Below, piece by piece: positions 9,158 through 18,144 of a DNA stretch of 64,000 bases (its first letter is position 1; each line of letters opens with the position of its first letter). The notes beneath the pieces were generated by a model. That model searched no databases. It was not told the origin of the DNA and was given only the letters and a program-made list of their open reading frames with translations. Made by a program: the position numbers and the translations under genes. The DNA comes from Snodgrassella alvi (GTDB taxonomy: Bacteria; Pseudomonadota; Gammaproteobacteria; Burkholderiales; Neisseriaceae), in contig NZ_MEIR01000068.1 of assembly GCF_002777825.1 (NCBI RefSeq), forward strand, positions 1-64,000, written 5' to 3'.

Positions 9158-9421
9158 TTATTCACATTTCGCTATTGATTGTTTGGACAACAATCGGGCA
9201 CCACAACTGGTTTTCATATTTTCCAAAGCCATTGGACGCCCCTGTACTGTTAATTGCTGGTCGCCTTCTATGATGAAATGAGTACCTGTACATTTCGGAC
9301 AGCTAACTCTATCGCCTTTACGGGCTACTGCTCGTCCTTCTATATTGACTACTGGATCACCTTCAAGCACTACGCCACCGTGTGTGGTGGTATCTCCCTT
9401 ACAAATAATCGCACGTGACAT
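9158..9421 (-). CDS. PAAR-domain T6SS spike-tip protein
   Basis: This 87-residue protein consists almost entirely of a PAAR domain. Such proteins fold into a metal-binding cone that sharpens the VgrG spike and can recruit effectors. It starts MSRAIICKGD, and contains THGG, the repeated Gly/Asp turn pattern and two C-x-x-C-type cysteines (SCPKC). There is no effector extension, so it is a structural PAAR. Its place between tssC and tssK, inside the core operon rather than beside vgrG, is notable. AAGGAG lies 6 nt before the ATG. Confidence 0.93.
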   Translation of the reverse strand: MSRAIICKGDTTTHGGVVLEGDPVVNIEGRAVARKGDRVSCPKCTGTHFIIEGDQQLTVQGRPMALENMKTSCGARLLSKQSIAKCE

Positions 9422-9440
9422 TTAGTTCTCCTTATTTGCT

Positions 9441-9468
9441 ATCTACCGATAGACATCTATCGGTAGAT
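9441..9468 (-). promoter_or_regulatory. Intercistronic hairpin between tssC and PAAR gene
   Basis: A perfect 12-bp inverted repeat (ATCTACCGATAG / CTATCGGTAGAT) with an ACAT loop lies between the tssC stop and the PAAR ribosome binding site. The T-run follows only on the plus strand, so for the operon it is more likely a processing or mRNA-stabilising hairpin that favours the tssBC part of the message. Confidence 0.6.
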
Positions 9469-9485
9469 TTTTTGTAGTTATCTGT

Positions 9486-11018
9486 TTACTTTTTTGCTTT
9501 TGGCATTTGTGATACTAGTGAAAGGTTAATGTCCATACCTTCAATTTGGAAGTGTGGAATGACAAACAGTTTAATTTTGAAGAAACCCGGGTTATCTTCT
9601 ATATCTTCCACTGTAACTTTGGCCTGTCGTAATGGGTGTGATGCCTGTAACTCATCACTTGGGTCTGTCATTTCTGTAACCAGATTCTGAATCCAGTTAT
9701 TCATTTCCACTTCCAGAACACGCCGGTCTTTCGTCATACCGATGTTTTCGCGCTGAATCAGTTTTAAATAATGGGCTAAACGAGACAGCAGGAAAATATA
9801 GGGCAGACGTGAATTGATGCGACTATTAGCCGTAGCCTCCTTGGTGTCGTATAACGCTGGTTTCTGGGTAGAATTTGCTGAGAAGAAGCAAGCAAAATCA
9901 TGATTCTTATAGAAAGAAAGCGGTACAAAACCCAGATTGGCAAATTCAAATTCTCGTGTTTCAGGAATTAACACCTCTGTCGGAATTTTCATTTGCGCGC
10001 CAGAACCCAGGTCATACAAATGGATGGGCAGATTTTCAATCAAACCACCGGCCTGCGGGCCACGAATTTGTACACACCAGCCATTTTTAATGAAGCTTCT
10101 TACCATGTTGGCTGCAAATGCAAATGTGGCATTAGACCATAAATAACGATTGTGATCTGGGCCTTTAACTTCTTCGCTATAATTGAAACTGCGTACTGGT
10201 ACGGTATCACTACCATAAGGCAAGCGTGCCAGAAAACGTGGCAAAGTAAGACCTATATAGCGGGCATCATCAGTATTACGGAAGCTATTCCATTTTATGT
10301 ATTCCGCTCGGTCGAAGTAGTTGCCTATATCTTTAATTGAGGCAACTTCTTCCATTGTTTCTTTACCAAAAAATTCAGGCCCAACGGAACCAATAAATGG
10401 CATGTGCGCAGCAGCAGAAACTTTTGAAATATTTCTGAGTAATTCAATGTCCTGAGCTGAACGATTAAACTCATAAGCTGAAATGATTGAAGCAAATGGC
10501 TGTCCGCCCGGAGTATCATATTCATTGATATAAGTATGGCTGTACAGACCACTTTGAATGACTTCTGGAGAATCTTCAAAATCCCGAATTAGGGCTTCTT
10601 TGGAAACATCCAGTACATCAATCTTGACGTTCTGGCGAAAGTCTGTGCGATCAACCAAGAATTTCAAACCACGCCACGTACTTTCAATGGCCTGAAACTC
10701 AGGGTGATGCAAAATATTGTCGAGCTGGTTACTGATCAATTTATCCAGTTTGGCGATATGAAAATCCAGTAACGATTTGTCCAGTCTGTCTACGGTTTGA
10801 GAGCTGTCCTGAATCATTTTCAAAAATACGTTTATCGCTACTGAAATGCGCTCATTAGTAGCAGACTCAGATAAGGCTGTATTGTTGGTGTAATGATCAA
10901 AGGTTGGTGCTGTAGAAACGGTATTCAGATTTATTTTATCAAACAATGATTCATAAACGGAATGTTGAACAGCATTTGCTGTCTGAGCGGAACCACTATC
11001 TTGCATATTTTTTTGCAT
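9486..11018 (-). CDS. tssC: T6SS sheath large subunit TssC (VipB)
   Basis: TssC pairs with TssB to form the contractile sheath around the Hcp tube. The protein has 510 residues, normal for the family. It carries the conserved TWRGLKFLVDRTDF region and the segment FNRSAQDIELLRNISKVSAA, and an intact C-terminal region with FKIKLFVIPHFQ and EGMDINLSLVS. AGAGGA lies 9 nt before the chosen ATG. It follows tssB after 21 nt, the standard tssB-tssC pairing. Confidence 0.96.
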   Translation of the reverse strand: MQKNMQDSGSAQTANAVQHSVYESLFDKINLNTVSTAPTFDHYTNNTALSESATNERISVAINVFLKMIQDSSQTVDRLDKSLLDFHIAKLDKLISNQLDNILHHPEFQAIESTWRGLKFLVDRTDFRQNVKIDVLDVSKEALIRDFEDSPEVIQSGLYSHTYINEYDTPGGQPFASIISAYEFNRSAQDIELLRNISKVSAAAHMPFIGSVGPEFFGKETMEEVASIKDIGNYFDRAEYIKWNSFRNTDDARYIGLTLPRFLARLPYGSDTVPVRSFNYSEEVKGPDHNRYLWSNATFAFAANMVRSFIKNGWCVQIRGPQAGGLIENLPIHLYDLGSGAQMKIPTEVLIPETREFEFANLGFVPLSFYKNHDFACFFSANSTQKPALYDTKEATANSRINSRLPYIFLLSRLAHYLKLIQRENIGMTKDRRVLEVEMNNWIQNLVTEMTDPSDELQASHPLRQAKVTVEDIEDNPGFFKIKLFVIPHFQIEGMDINLSLVSQMPKAKK

Positions 11019-11039
11019 TCTTAAATTCCTCTACGGTAT

Positions 11040-11543
11040 TTATTCTTTAGAGATGATTGGTGAGATTGCTTCCAGCTCTTTACGCAACTCATCAGAAAGG
11101 TTTTTGTCTTGCAGAATTTTTTCCAGCTCTTTGCGTAAAACTGCATTATCAAGAATATTGGATTTCAAGTCTCTTAACAGGTTACGCATAGCCAGTAATG
11201 ATTTAAGCTCAGGTACTTGCTGAACTATCTGTTCAGGATGGAAATCTTTCATTGATTTAAAATCCAGATTAACTGGAATTTCAGAATCATCGTCTGCCAG
11301 AGCATTAGGTACAGAGAGTTTTACGGTTGGATTCATCTCTGCAAGAACAGCATCAAAATTATTTTTATTGATTGAAACTTTTTCTCGTTCAGCCAAGGGG
11401 GTATCACTTTCAGAGAAGCTGAAATCACCTGCTACCAATAAACGCAAGGGTAATTCAACCTGTTTTTTCGCACCCCCAGTATGCAAATCCAGTTTAATAT
11501 TGACACGTGCCGGTGGCACTTCATTTTGGAAGCTTTCTGACAT
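11040..11543 (-). CDS. tssB: T6SS sheath small subunit TssB (VipA)
   Basis: TssB is the small subunit of the T6SS contractile sheath. The 167-residue protein has the family's N-terminal PPARVNIKLD strand, the KKQVELPLRLLVAGDF motif and a C-terminal helical part that contains the ClpV interaction site in characterised homologues. An excellent ribosome binding site (AAGGAG, 6 nt) precedes the ATG. It is the first gene of the operon; the promoter must lie in the AT-rich 640 bp upstream. Confidence 0.95.
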   Translation of the reverse strand: MSESFQNEVPPARVNIKLDLHTGGAKKQVELPLRLLVAGDFSFSESDTPLAEREKVSINKNNFDAVLAEMNPTVKLSVPNALADDDSEIPVNLDFKSMKDFHPEQIVQQVPELKSLLAMRNLLRDLKSNILDNAVLRKELEKILQDKNLSDELRKELEAISPIISKE

Positions 11544-12181
11544 AATGACTCCTTTTTAATATTTAAATATTGGTAATAGACAAAACCATTACCTTAAAAA
11601 GTTTTAACGCTTTATAAACAATAATATGAAAATCTTCAACAGATTTTGTTTAATAAATTTCATGTAAATTCAATTTTCAATGAAAAAAATTAATTCAGAT
11701 TAAGGTTGTGATACTTGTATCTTAGCCACTCATTCATATTAACCCTTTTTCACTTATTTGTGTTAAAAGTAAATAATTTTATTTATATTGTTATGTGGCT
11801 AACTATTATAATTGTGGCTTATTAACCAAAATTTTTATGTTTACATTTTGATAGCTACAACTACTAAAAATTTTTAACATCATTTCTGAACTATGTATCT
11901 GTTTGTTCTTTATAATTATGTGATGTATTTAAAAGCTGAATTTATTAGGAATCACTTACTCTATAATTATCAGGTGACAAAAAAATAAAACTTATTCAAA
12001 TTTAATTAAAATAGAATTCGAATGACTATCCTAATAATGAAGTCATGTTATTTATTTTAATTGCAAAATTTTATTTTATAAATATCAAAAATATAGCTTT
12101 ATTGATAACTATAAAAAATACTGTGGTTAAGTATTATCATTCAATTTTCAGTACAGTATTTTTCTTTTTTCTCAAATATTA
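11544..12181 (-). promoter_or_regulatory. AT-rich upstream region of the T6SS operon
   Basis: About 640 bp separate recO from tssB with no credible gene. The DNA is exceptionally AT-rich compared with neighbouring genes, a composition typical of promoters controlled by nucleoid-associated proteins. I cannot single out one reliable -35/-10 pair because many AT-rich hexamers qualify. Its position makes it the probable T6SS promoter region. Confidence 0.45.
12114..12163 (-). terminator. Possible recO terminator
   Basis: An 11-bp inverted repeat (AAAAATACTGT / ACAGTATTTTT) with a long loop of about 28 nt lies just beyond the recO stop and gives a T-run on the minus strand. The long loop makes this uncertain. 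Confidence 0.35.
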
Positions 12182-12913
12182 TTATTCAGTATATTGCTGC
12201 AACTGTTTCAGTACCCGTCGACTGGTTATGCCTTCAGGCAGGCGAAAATCAAGAAGCATGCGAGTGAGACGAATCGCTTCTGAGTGCCATTGAGGCTGGA
12301 AAGCCAGAGTTTGGGAGGTTAAGGCGTTAAGTGTGTGGCCATGGACAACAATCCCATTTTCTTGTGCAGATAACTGTGCCTGCGTTAATAACACTGGTGC
12401 ATGTTCGGTTCGTAACCAGTAACGCTCATAATCAATAATTGCCTGTCCCTGATTATCCTGACTGATGTCGGGTGCTACGCCTAAAGTGCGCAGTAATGAC
12501 CATTCAAAATACCGCAGTGCTGATAAATGTTCACCGCTGGCAATGCTTTGTAATACGGTATGCATTGCTGCATGAATCTGAGGTAAAGGGTCTTCGCGGG
12601 CTGTAAGTTTCAGCACCAGCTCATTCACATACAAAGCGCTGAATAAGGACTGATTCTGCGGCTGTGGCCAGCCTCCTACCCATTCGGCACGGTGTAAGGT
12701 TTTTAGTTCATTATTACCATACCAGGATAACTGCAAGGGCATAAACGGAACAAGCACACCACGTAATTCACTTTGTCTGCGCCGGGCACTGCGTGCCAGC
12801 ATCACCACCCTGCCATAATCTCGGGAAAATATTTCTATTTGCAGGCTGCTTTCACTCCATGGACGTGAGGTGAGCAAAAAAGCGGGTTGATGATTAATGC
12901 GGTTATTAGACAT
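12182..12913 (-). CDS. recO: DNA repair protein RecO
   Basis: RecO works with RecR to load RecA at gaps coated with SSB in the RecF pathway. The 243-residue protein has the N-terminal OB-fold start (FLLTSRPWSESSL, then EIFSRDYGRV) and the helical domain with LYVNELVLKL. There are no cysteines at all, so the C4 zinc motif of some RecO proteins is absent, as in the E. coli type. It stands alone, divergent from trhP. Confidence 0.93.
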   Translation of the reverse strand: MSNNRINHQPAFLLTSRPWSESSLQIEIFSRDYGRVVMLARSARRRQSELRGVLVPFMPLQLSWYGNNELKTLHRAEWVGGWPQPQNQSLFSALYVNELVLKLTAREDPLPQIHAAMHTVLQSIASGEHLSALRYFEWSLLRTLGVAPDISQDNQGQAIIDYERYWLRTEHAPVLLTQAQLSAQENGIVVHGHTLNALTSQTLAFQPQWHSEAIRLTRMLLDFRLPEGITSRRVLKQLQQYTE

Positions 12914-13020
12914 GACGAGTTTTCACATCGACTATACGTACTATCAATTATATCCTGATACGGCATAATAATTGACCCTGTTTGGGAAAAAGCGGATAAT
13001 TCTGTTAATAATAGATACTT

Positions 13021-13065
13021 TACTTTTAGGCAGCCGGCTTTAATATAACCGGCTGCCTAAAAGTA
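13021..13065. repeat. 17-bp perfect inverted repeat between divergent genes
   Basis: TACTTTTAGGCAGCCGG and its exact complement are separated by 11 nt. It looks like a bidirectional terminator, yet it lies between divergently transcribed recO and trhP, 30 bp before trhP. Each arm contains a word resembling the Simonsiella-type DNA uptake sequence (CGGCTGCCTAAA versus AGGCTGCCTGAA, 10 of 12). Confidence 0.75.
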
Positions 13066-13095
13066 TTCAAAACCATCAGGAAAGTTTGCACACTC

Positions 13096-14463
13096 ATGAA
13101 AGCACCGGAATTATTATTGCCCGCTGGCGGACTGGAGCGGATGCGTGCCGCATTTGACTACGGCGCAGACGCTGTTTATGCAGGTACCCCGCGTTATTCA
13201 CTGCGGGCACGCAATAATGAATTTGCACATCTGCCAATACTGGAGCAGGGAATTACTGAAGCACATGTGCGTGGCAAAAAATTCTTTCTGGCCAGTAATA
13301 TTCTGCCCCATAATGCAAAGCTGAAAACTTATCTGGCAGATATGGAACCAATTATTGCCATGCAGCCCGATGCGCTGATTATGGCCGATCCCGGGCTGAT
13401 TATGAAAGTGCGTGAAAAATGGCCGGAAGTACCAATACACTTGTCTGTTCAGGCCAATACTACTAATGCATGGGGAGTGCAGTTCTGGCAAAGTATAGGT
13501 ATTGAGCGCATTATTCTTTCGCGTGAACTGAGTATTAATGAAATTGCTGAAATTCGTCAGCAATGCCCAGATATTGAGCTGGAAGTATTTGTTCACGGTG
13601 CTTTATGCATTGCCTATTCCGGCCGCTGCCTGCTTTCCGGTTATTTTAACCATCGCGATCCTAATCAGGGTACATGCACCAACGCCTGTCGCTGGGATTA
13701 TAAGGTACATAATACAACGGACAGCGACAGCGGTGATGCACAACTACTGCGCGATTTTGATTTTAAACAGGCACAAAGTCTGGCCGAAGACTCATTGTTT
13801 GGTCTGAATGAGCAGCAACGACACCCGCTAGCAAATAAGGTATATTTGATTGAGGAAGCAAACCGCCCGGGTGATATGATGCCCATTATGGAAGATGAGC
13901 ATGGTACTTATATCATGAATTCCAAAGATTTACGTGCGGTGGAACAGGTGGCAAAACTAGCGGAAATTGGCGTTGACTCTCTGAAAGTGGAAGGTCGAAC
14001 CAAATCGGTATACTACGTTGCTCGTGCAGCGCAGGTATACCGGCGTGCTATTGATGATGCGGTTGCAGGTAAACCTTTTGATTATGCGCTGCTAGCTGAG
14101 CTTGAAGGGCTGGCCAATCGTGGCTATACCACTGGCTTTCTGGAACGTCATCAGACTCAGGAATACCAGAATTATCTGTCTGGTCATTCTTTATCGAAGC
14201 AAAGCCAGTACGTTGGCAAGGTAACGGCTATCGATGCTGATGGCTGGGCAACAATTGAGGTAAAAAATAAATTCAGTGTTGGTGACCAACTGGAAATTAT
14301 TCACCCCAGCGGTAATCAGATTATTCAGCTTGAAGCAATGACACGTAAAGGCTATCCGGTGGAAGTGGCTGCCGGTAATGGGATAGAAGTACAGATTCCA
14401 CAGATGCATGGTAAAGACAATGCTTTGATTGCTCGCATTATTAGTCAGACTGAGGCAGCTTAA
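13096..14463 (+). CDS. trhP: tRNA 5-hydroxyuridine synthesis protein TrhP (U32 peptidase family, YegQ)
   Basis: TrhP is a U32-family protein that, with prephenate-dependent chemistry, hydroxylates U34 of several tRNAs on the way to cmo5U. The 455-residue protein starts APELLLPAGG and has the U32 signature around VFVHGALCIAYSGRCLLS, followed by clustered cysteines (C-x3-C in GTCTNACRW) expected to bind an iron-sulfur cluster. A C-terminal beta-barrel domain (about 365-450) is present. Length matches E. coli YegQ (453). The peptidase name is historical. The gene appears monocistronic, with a terminator just after it. Confidence 0.92.
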   Translation: MKAPELLLPAGGLERMRAAFDYGADAVYAGTPRYSLRARNNEFAHLPILEQGITEAHVRGKKFFLASNILPHNAKLKTYLADMEPIIAMQPDALIMADPGLIMKVREKWPEVPIHLSVQANTTNAWGVQFWQSIGIERIILSRELSINEIAEIRQQCPDIELEVFVHGALCIAYSGRCLLSGYFNHRDPNQGTCTNACRWDYKVHNTTDSDSGDAQLLRDFDFKQAQSLAEDSLFGLNEQQRHPLANKVYLIEEANRPGDMMPIMEDEHGTYIMNSKDLRAVEQVAKLAEIGVDSLKVEGRTKSVYYVARAAQVYRRAIDDAVAGKPFDYALLAELEGLANRGYTTGFLERHQTQEYQNYLSGHSLSKQSQYVGKVTAIDADGWATIEVKNKFSVGDQLEIIHPSGNQIIQLEAMTRKGYPVEVAAGNGIEVQIPQMHGKDNALIARIISQTEAA

Positions 14464-14474
14464 ATTGCTAACTT

Positions 14475-14511
14475 AAACACGCCATAGATACCATACTTTG
14501 GCGTGTTTATT
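14475..14511 (+). terminator. Terminator of trhP, probably shared with hemH
   Basis: AAACACGCCA and TGGCGTGTTT form a 9-10-bp stem with a loop of about 13-14 nt, followed by a T-rich tail (TTTATTAT). It lies between convergent trhP and hemH and can act in both directions. Confidence 0.75.
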
Positions 14512-14536
14512 ATCTAATACAGATATCGGTATGTGA

Positions 14537-15544
14537 TTACAGCCAGCCTTGTACATGCTGCCTGACTAATGGTGCCAATATTTCTACCCATTCCTGTTCA
14601 CTATTCATGCATGGAATATACTGAAATTGCTTTCCGCCATGCGCCAGAAAATCTGCTTTGCCGCGAATATTAATTTCTTCCAGTGTTTCCAGACAATCGG
14701 TAACAAAGCCCGGGCAAACTATATCAAGGCTGCTTATTCCAGTTTGAGGTAACTGAATAAGTAAATCCTGTGTACTTGGGCCTACCCATGGCGCGTAACC
14801 AAAACGGCTCTGAAATGCCAATCGATATTCACTTTCTTGCAGTCCAAGCTCAGCCACCAGCAAACGGGTTGTGGTGGTGCAATGCGCAACATACTTGTCT
14901 CCGGCCTGATGCTGCGCCTGTGGAATCCCATGGAAACTCAGTAATAAACACTGCCCTCGCCCATGTTGCTGCCAGTATGCCTGAATATGTCTGGCCAGTG
15001 TTTTTATATAATTGCTGTCAGCATAAAAGCTGGTGATACTGCGCACCGCCATTTGCACACGCTGCTTGAGCATCACCCGCCATACCTGATCAAGTGCAGC
15101 ACCACTACTGGAGCCTGCATATTGCGGATATAACGGTAATACCAGCAAACGTTCCACACCCTGCTGTTTCATTTCCTGTAAAACATTAACCACGCTAGGC
15201 TGCCCATAGGTCATGGCAAAACGGGTAATAACACTCTTGGGCATGATTTTGGCTAATGCTGTCGTAAGAGACTGGGTACCAGTCAATAACGGCGAGCCGC
15301 TATCCTGCCAGATAGTACTGTAAGCATGGGCACTTTTACGTCCACGAACAGGCAAAACAATCCCGCGCAAAATTAGCTGCCACAGACAACGCGGCAATTC
15401 AACAACGCGCTGGTCAGATAAAAATTCACGTAAATAGGGGCGCACTGCCTGAGGTGTAGGCGCTGTGGGTGTGCCCAGATTGAGTAGTAAAACACCTATA
15501 GCTGTTTTCGATGTTTCTGGTTCGGAAAGAAATAATTTTGACAT
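14537..15544 (-). CDS. hemH: Ferrochelatase HemH
   Basis: Ferrochelatase inserts Fe(II) into protoporphyrin IX, the last step of protoheme synthesis, at the inner membrane. The 335-residue protein has GVLLLNLGTP near the N terminus, LPLYPQYAGSSSG in the middle and the catalytic His motif LLSFHGIPQ. QSRFGYAPWVGP and the final VCPGFVTDCLETLEEI segment are also present. It is a complete single-gene unit convergent with trhP. Confidence 0.96.
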   Translation of the reverse strand: MSKLFLSEPETSKTAIGVLLLNLGTPTAPTPQAVRPYLREFLSDQRVVELPRCLWQLILRGIVLPVRGRKSAHAYSTIWQDSGSPLLTGTQSLTTALAKIMPKSVITRFAMTYGQPSVVNVLQEMKQQGVERLLVLPLYPQYAGSSSGAALDQVWRVMLKQRVQMAVRSITSFYADSNYIKTLARHIQAYWQQHGRGQCLLLSFHGIPQAQHQAGDKYVAHCTTTTRLLVAELGLQESEYRLAFQSRFGYAPWVGPSTQDLLIQLPQTGISSLDIVCPGFVTDCLETLEEINIRGKADFLAHGGKQFQYIPCMNSEQEWVEILAPLVRQHVQGWL

Positions 15545-15756
15545 AATAATTTGGCAGCAGCAGATTATCAGGAAATCAGGAAAATCCTGCCTCCAGTATA
15601 GCTGATATATTTTGCTTTATAGCGATTATTGCGGTTTTATATCCATTTTGCTCTAAATAATGTACCTGTAAATATCAATATTCCCAAAGGCGGCCTGAGT
15701 CTCGGTAAATTATACTTACAATCTTAGATTCACAAGGATTTACTGGCCTGCTGCCT

Positions 15757-16383
15757 TTATTCCCGCCAAAGTGCCTGAAAAGCCTTAACTGTTTTTTCTG
15801 GTTCAGCCGCTTCAGTGACCGCCCGCACCACTGCTAGCGAACTTACGCCAGTAGCCAGTACTTCGCGAGCATTACTCAAGTCAATACCGCCAATGGCAAC
15901 CGTTGGCGTACTACCAGCCTGAATAACGTATTGTCTGAGCTTGTCCAAGCCCTGCGGTTGGCTGGACATAGCTTTGGTTTTAGTGGGAAAAACTGCGCCA
16001 CAAGCAACATAACTTGGTTTTACTGCTAATGCTTTTATCAACTCATCAGTAGAATGTGTGCTTACACCTAACCGCAAACCAGCACTTTGAATCATAACCA
16101 GATCAGCACTTTCCAAGTCTTCCTGTCCCAGATGTACCCCATAGGCTCCACAATCTATAGCCTCCCACCAGAAGTCATTGATAAATAATTGCGTAGGCGA
16201 ATCTTTTGCATAGGCTACACTGCGCTCAATTTCACGGTACAATGTAGAACCAATCGCGGTCTTATTGCGTAGCTGTACAGTATTGGCACCTGCATCCACC
16301 ATTCGAGCTACCCAATCCGCAGAGGGAACAACAGCATAAAACTTCAAAGGAGCAGCTATAGGTAAAAACGAATTTGAAAACAT
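15757..16383 (-). CDS. thiE: Thiamine-phosphate synthase ThiE
   Basis: ThiE joins HMP-PP and the thiazole phosphate to give thiamine monophosphate. The 208-residue TIM-barrel protein shows TVQLRNKT, LFINDFW, GVHLGQEDL, VACGAVFPTKTK and VAIGGID, matching the pyrophosphate- and thiazole-binding loops of the family. AAAGGA lies 7 nt before the ATG. No other thi gene and no TPP riboswitch is visible nearby. It is divergent from the phosphate transporter gene. Confidence 0.93.
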   Translation of the reverse strand: MFSNSFLPIAAPLKFYAVVPSADWVARMVDAGANTVQLRNKTAIGSTLYREIERSVAYAKDSPTQLFINDFWWEAIDCGAYGVHLGQEDLESADLVMIQSAGLRLGVSTHSTDELIKALAVKPSYVACGAVFPTKTKAMSSQPQGLDKLRQYVIQAGSTPTVAIGGIDLSNAREVLATGVSSLAVVRAVTEAAEPEKTVKAFQALWRE

Positions 16384-16497
16384 ATATTATTCCTTTTGAA
16401 ATAAAAATCTTTATAATGACATTTTTTCATGCGACACAGCATCCGTTTTATAGCGTTTGCATGTGTATGTTCTGAATTTTCCACTTTTAAATACATT

Positions 16498-18093
16498 ATG
16501 GCCTCAGACACATCCTCTGTACGCTCACCCCTGATTATGCGGGTTAATTACACCTTTGCAGCGCTGTTAATTGGCACTATTGCCTATTTTATCTATTGGG
16601 GACTGGGTTATACCAATCATCACTCTCCGCTGTTGTTTATCATTGCCACGCTATTTGGTGCCTTCATGGCATTCAATATTGGTGGTAATGACGTTGCCAA
16701 TTCCTTTGGCACCAGTGTGGGAGCAGGAACGCTCACGATACCACAAGCACTGGGTATAGCCGCAGTTTTTGAGGTATCCGGTGCAGTAATTGCCGGCGGT
16801 GAAGTTACTAAAACCATTCGTCACGGTATTATAGACCTTGGTGCCATGCATTTGGCACCATCACAATGCATTAACGTTATGCTGGCTGCATTGCTTGCTG
16901 CGGCTATCTGGCTGCTGATTGCGTCAAAAAAAGGCCTACCGGTCTCAACCACGCATTCCCTGATTGGTGGATTGGTTGGAGGCGGATTGTGTCTGGGGTA
17001 TCTGGTAACTGGTAACAGCAGCGCTTTAGACCTAATCCAGTGGAATAAAATGGGTGAAATTGGCCTATCGTGGGTGATTTCTCCGGTTTTAGGCGGGGCT
17101 CTGTCATTTATCCTCTTTAGCCAGATAAAAAAACATGTACTCGACTATAACGACCGCATGAGCATTGCCCTGAAACAAATCAAACAGGAAAAAAAAGCAT
17201 ATAAAGAAAAACACAAAGCCTGGTTTGAACACTTAAGCGAAACAGAAAAAATCAGGATTTCTTCAGCAATTGCCCGAGATGCCGAAAATTATAGCGACCC
17301 TGATTACAGCACAGAAGAGCTGGAATCAGATTATTATAAAGGACTGGCCGATATCGAAAGCCGTAAAAACAGTATTGATGCCTTCAAAGCACTACATAGC
17401 TGGGTACCTTTAATTTCAGCCTGTGGCGGCATGATGATTACTGCTATGCTGTTATTTAAAGGGTTAACCAATCTGCATCTTGGCTTGTCTTTGGTTACCA
17501 ATTTTCTTTTAATCATCATGATAGGCGCACTTATCTGGATGGCCACATTCATTTACGCTAAAACACTGAAGCGTAAGGATTTGAGCAAATCCACCTTTCT
17601 GATGTTCAGCTGGATGCAGGTATTTACGGCCGCCGGTTTCGCGTTTAGTCATGGTGCCAATGATATTTCCAATGCAGTAGGCCCTTTTGCAGCCATTATG
17701 GATATTATCCGTACCGGTGATATCGGCATGGACACCAATATCCCGATTCCGGCGCCGGTAATGATAACTTTTGGTGTTGCTCTGATTGTCGGCTTGTGGT
17801 TTATCGGCAAAGAAGTTATTCAGACAGTAGGCACTAATCTAGCCAAAATGCATCCTGCCTCCGGTTTTACGGCAGAGCTGTCTTCAGCGGCAATTGTAAT
17901 GCTGGCTACGCTGATGGGATTACCGGTATCCAGTACACATATTCTGGTTGGTGCAGTATTAGGTATTGGTTTAGTTAATCATAATGCCAACTGGAAGCTG
18001 ATGAAACCGATAGGGCTAGCTTGGGTAATTACATTACCATCTGCTGCTGTACTATCTGTACTGATTTTTCTCGGACTCAATTCTTTGTTCTGA
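16498..18093 (+). CDS. PiT-family inorganic phosphate transporter
   Basis: This polytopic membrane protein moves phosphate with a cation across the inner membrane. Both PiT signature repeats are present: NIGGNDVANSFGTSVGAGT near the N terminus and SHGANDISNAVGPFAAI in the second half. A charged cytoplasmic loop of about 100 residues lies between the two halves. The frame is open from 16429, but a TATAAT at 16412-16417 would put transcription only a few bases before that codon. I prefer the ATG at 16498 (531 residues). No strong ribosome binding site precedes either start. The protein is of the longer bacterial PiT type rather than E. coli PitA. Confidence 0.9.
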   Translation: MASDTSSVRSPLIMRVNYTFAALLIGTIAYFIYWGLGYTNHHSPLLFIIATLFGAFMAFNIGGNDVANSFGTSVGAGTLTIPQALGIAAVFEVSGAVIAGGEVTKTIRHGIIDLGAMHLAPSQCINVMLAALLAAAIWLLIASKKGLPVSTTHSLIGGLVGGGLCLGYLVTGNSSALDLIQWNKMGEIGLSWVISPVLGGALSFILFSQIKKHVLDYNDRMSIALKQIKQEKKAYKEKHKAWFEHLSETEKIRISSAIARDAENYSDPDYSTEELESDYYKGLADIESRKNSIDAFKALHSWVPLISACGGMMITAMLLFKGLTNLHLGLSLVTNFLLIIMIGALIWMATFIYAKTLKRKDLSKSTFLMFSWMQVFTAAGFAFSHGANDISNAVGPFAAIMDIIRTGDIGMDTNIPIPAPVMITFGVALIVGLWFIGKEVIQTVGTNLAKMHPASGFTAELSSAAIVMLATLMGLPVSSTHILVGAVLGIGLVNHNANWKLMKPIGLAWVITLPSAAVLSVLIFLGLNSLF

Positions 18094-18113
18094 ATCCATA
18101 TTTGATACGACAC

Positions 18114-18144
18114 ACCGGACAAGTATTTCCTTGCCCGGTTTTTT
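18114..18144 (+). terminator. Terminator after the PiT gene
   Basis: ACCGGACAAG and CTTGCCCGGT form a 10-bp stem with one mismatch and a 6-nt loop, followed by TTTTTT. Confidence 0.8.

Noticed and set aside
12045-12293. 82-codon plus-strand frame overlapping recO
   Set aside because: It is low-complexity AT-rich text that runs antisense into recO; no start signals.
15757-16428. TPP riboswitch upstream of thiE
   Set aside because: The short thiE leader lacks the conserved CTGAGA-type motif and there is too little space before the divergent phosphate transporter.
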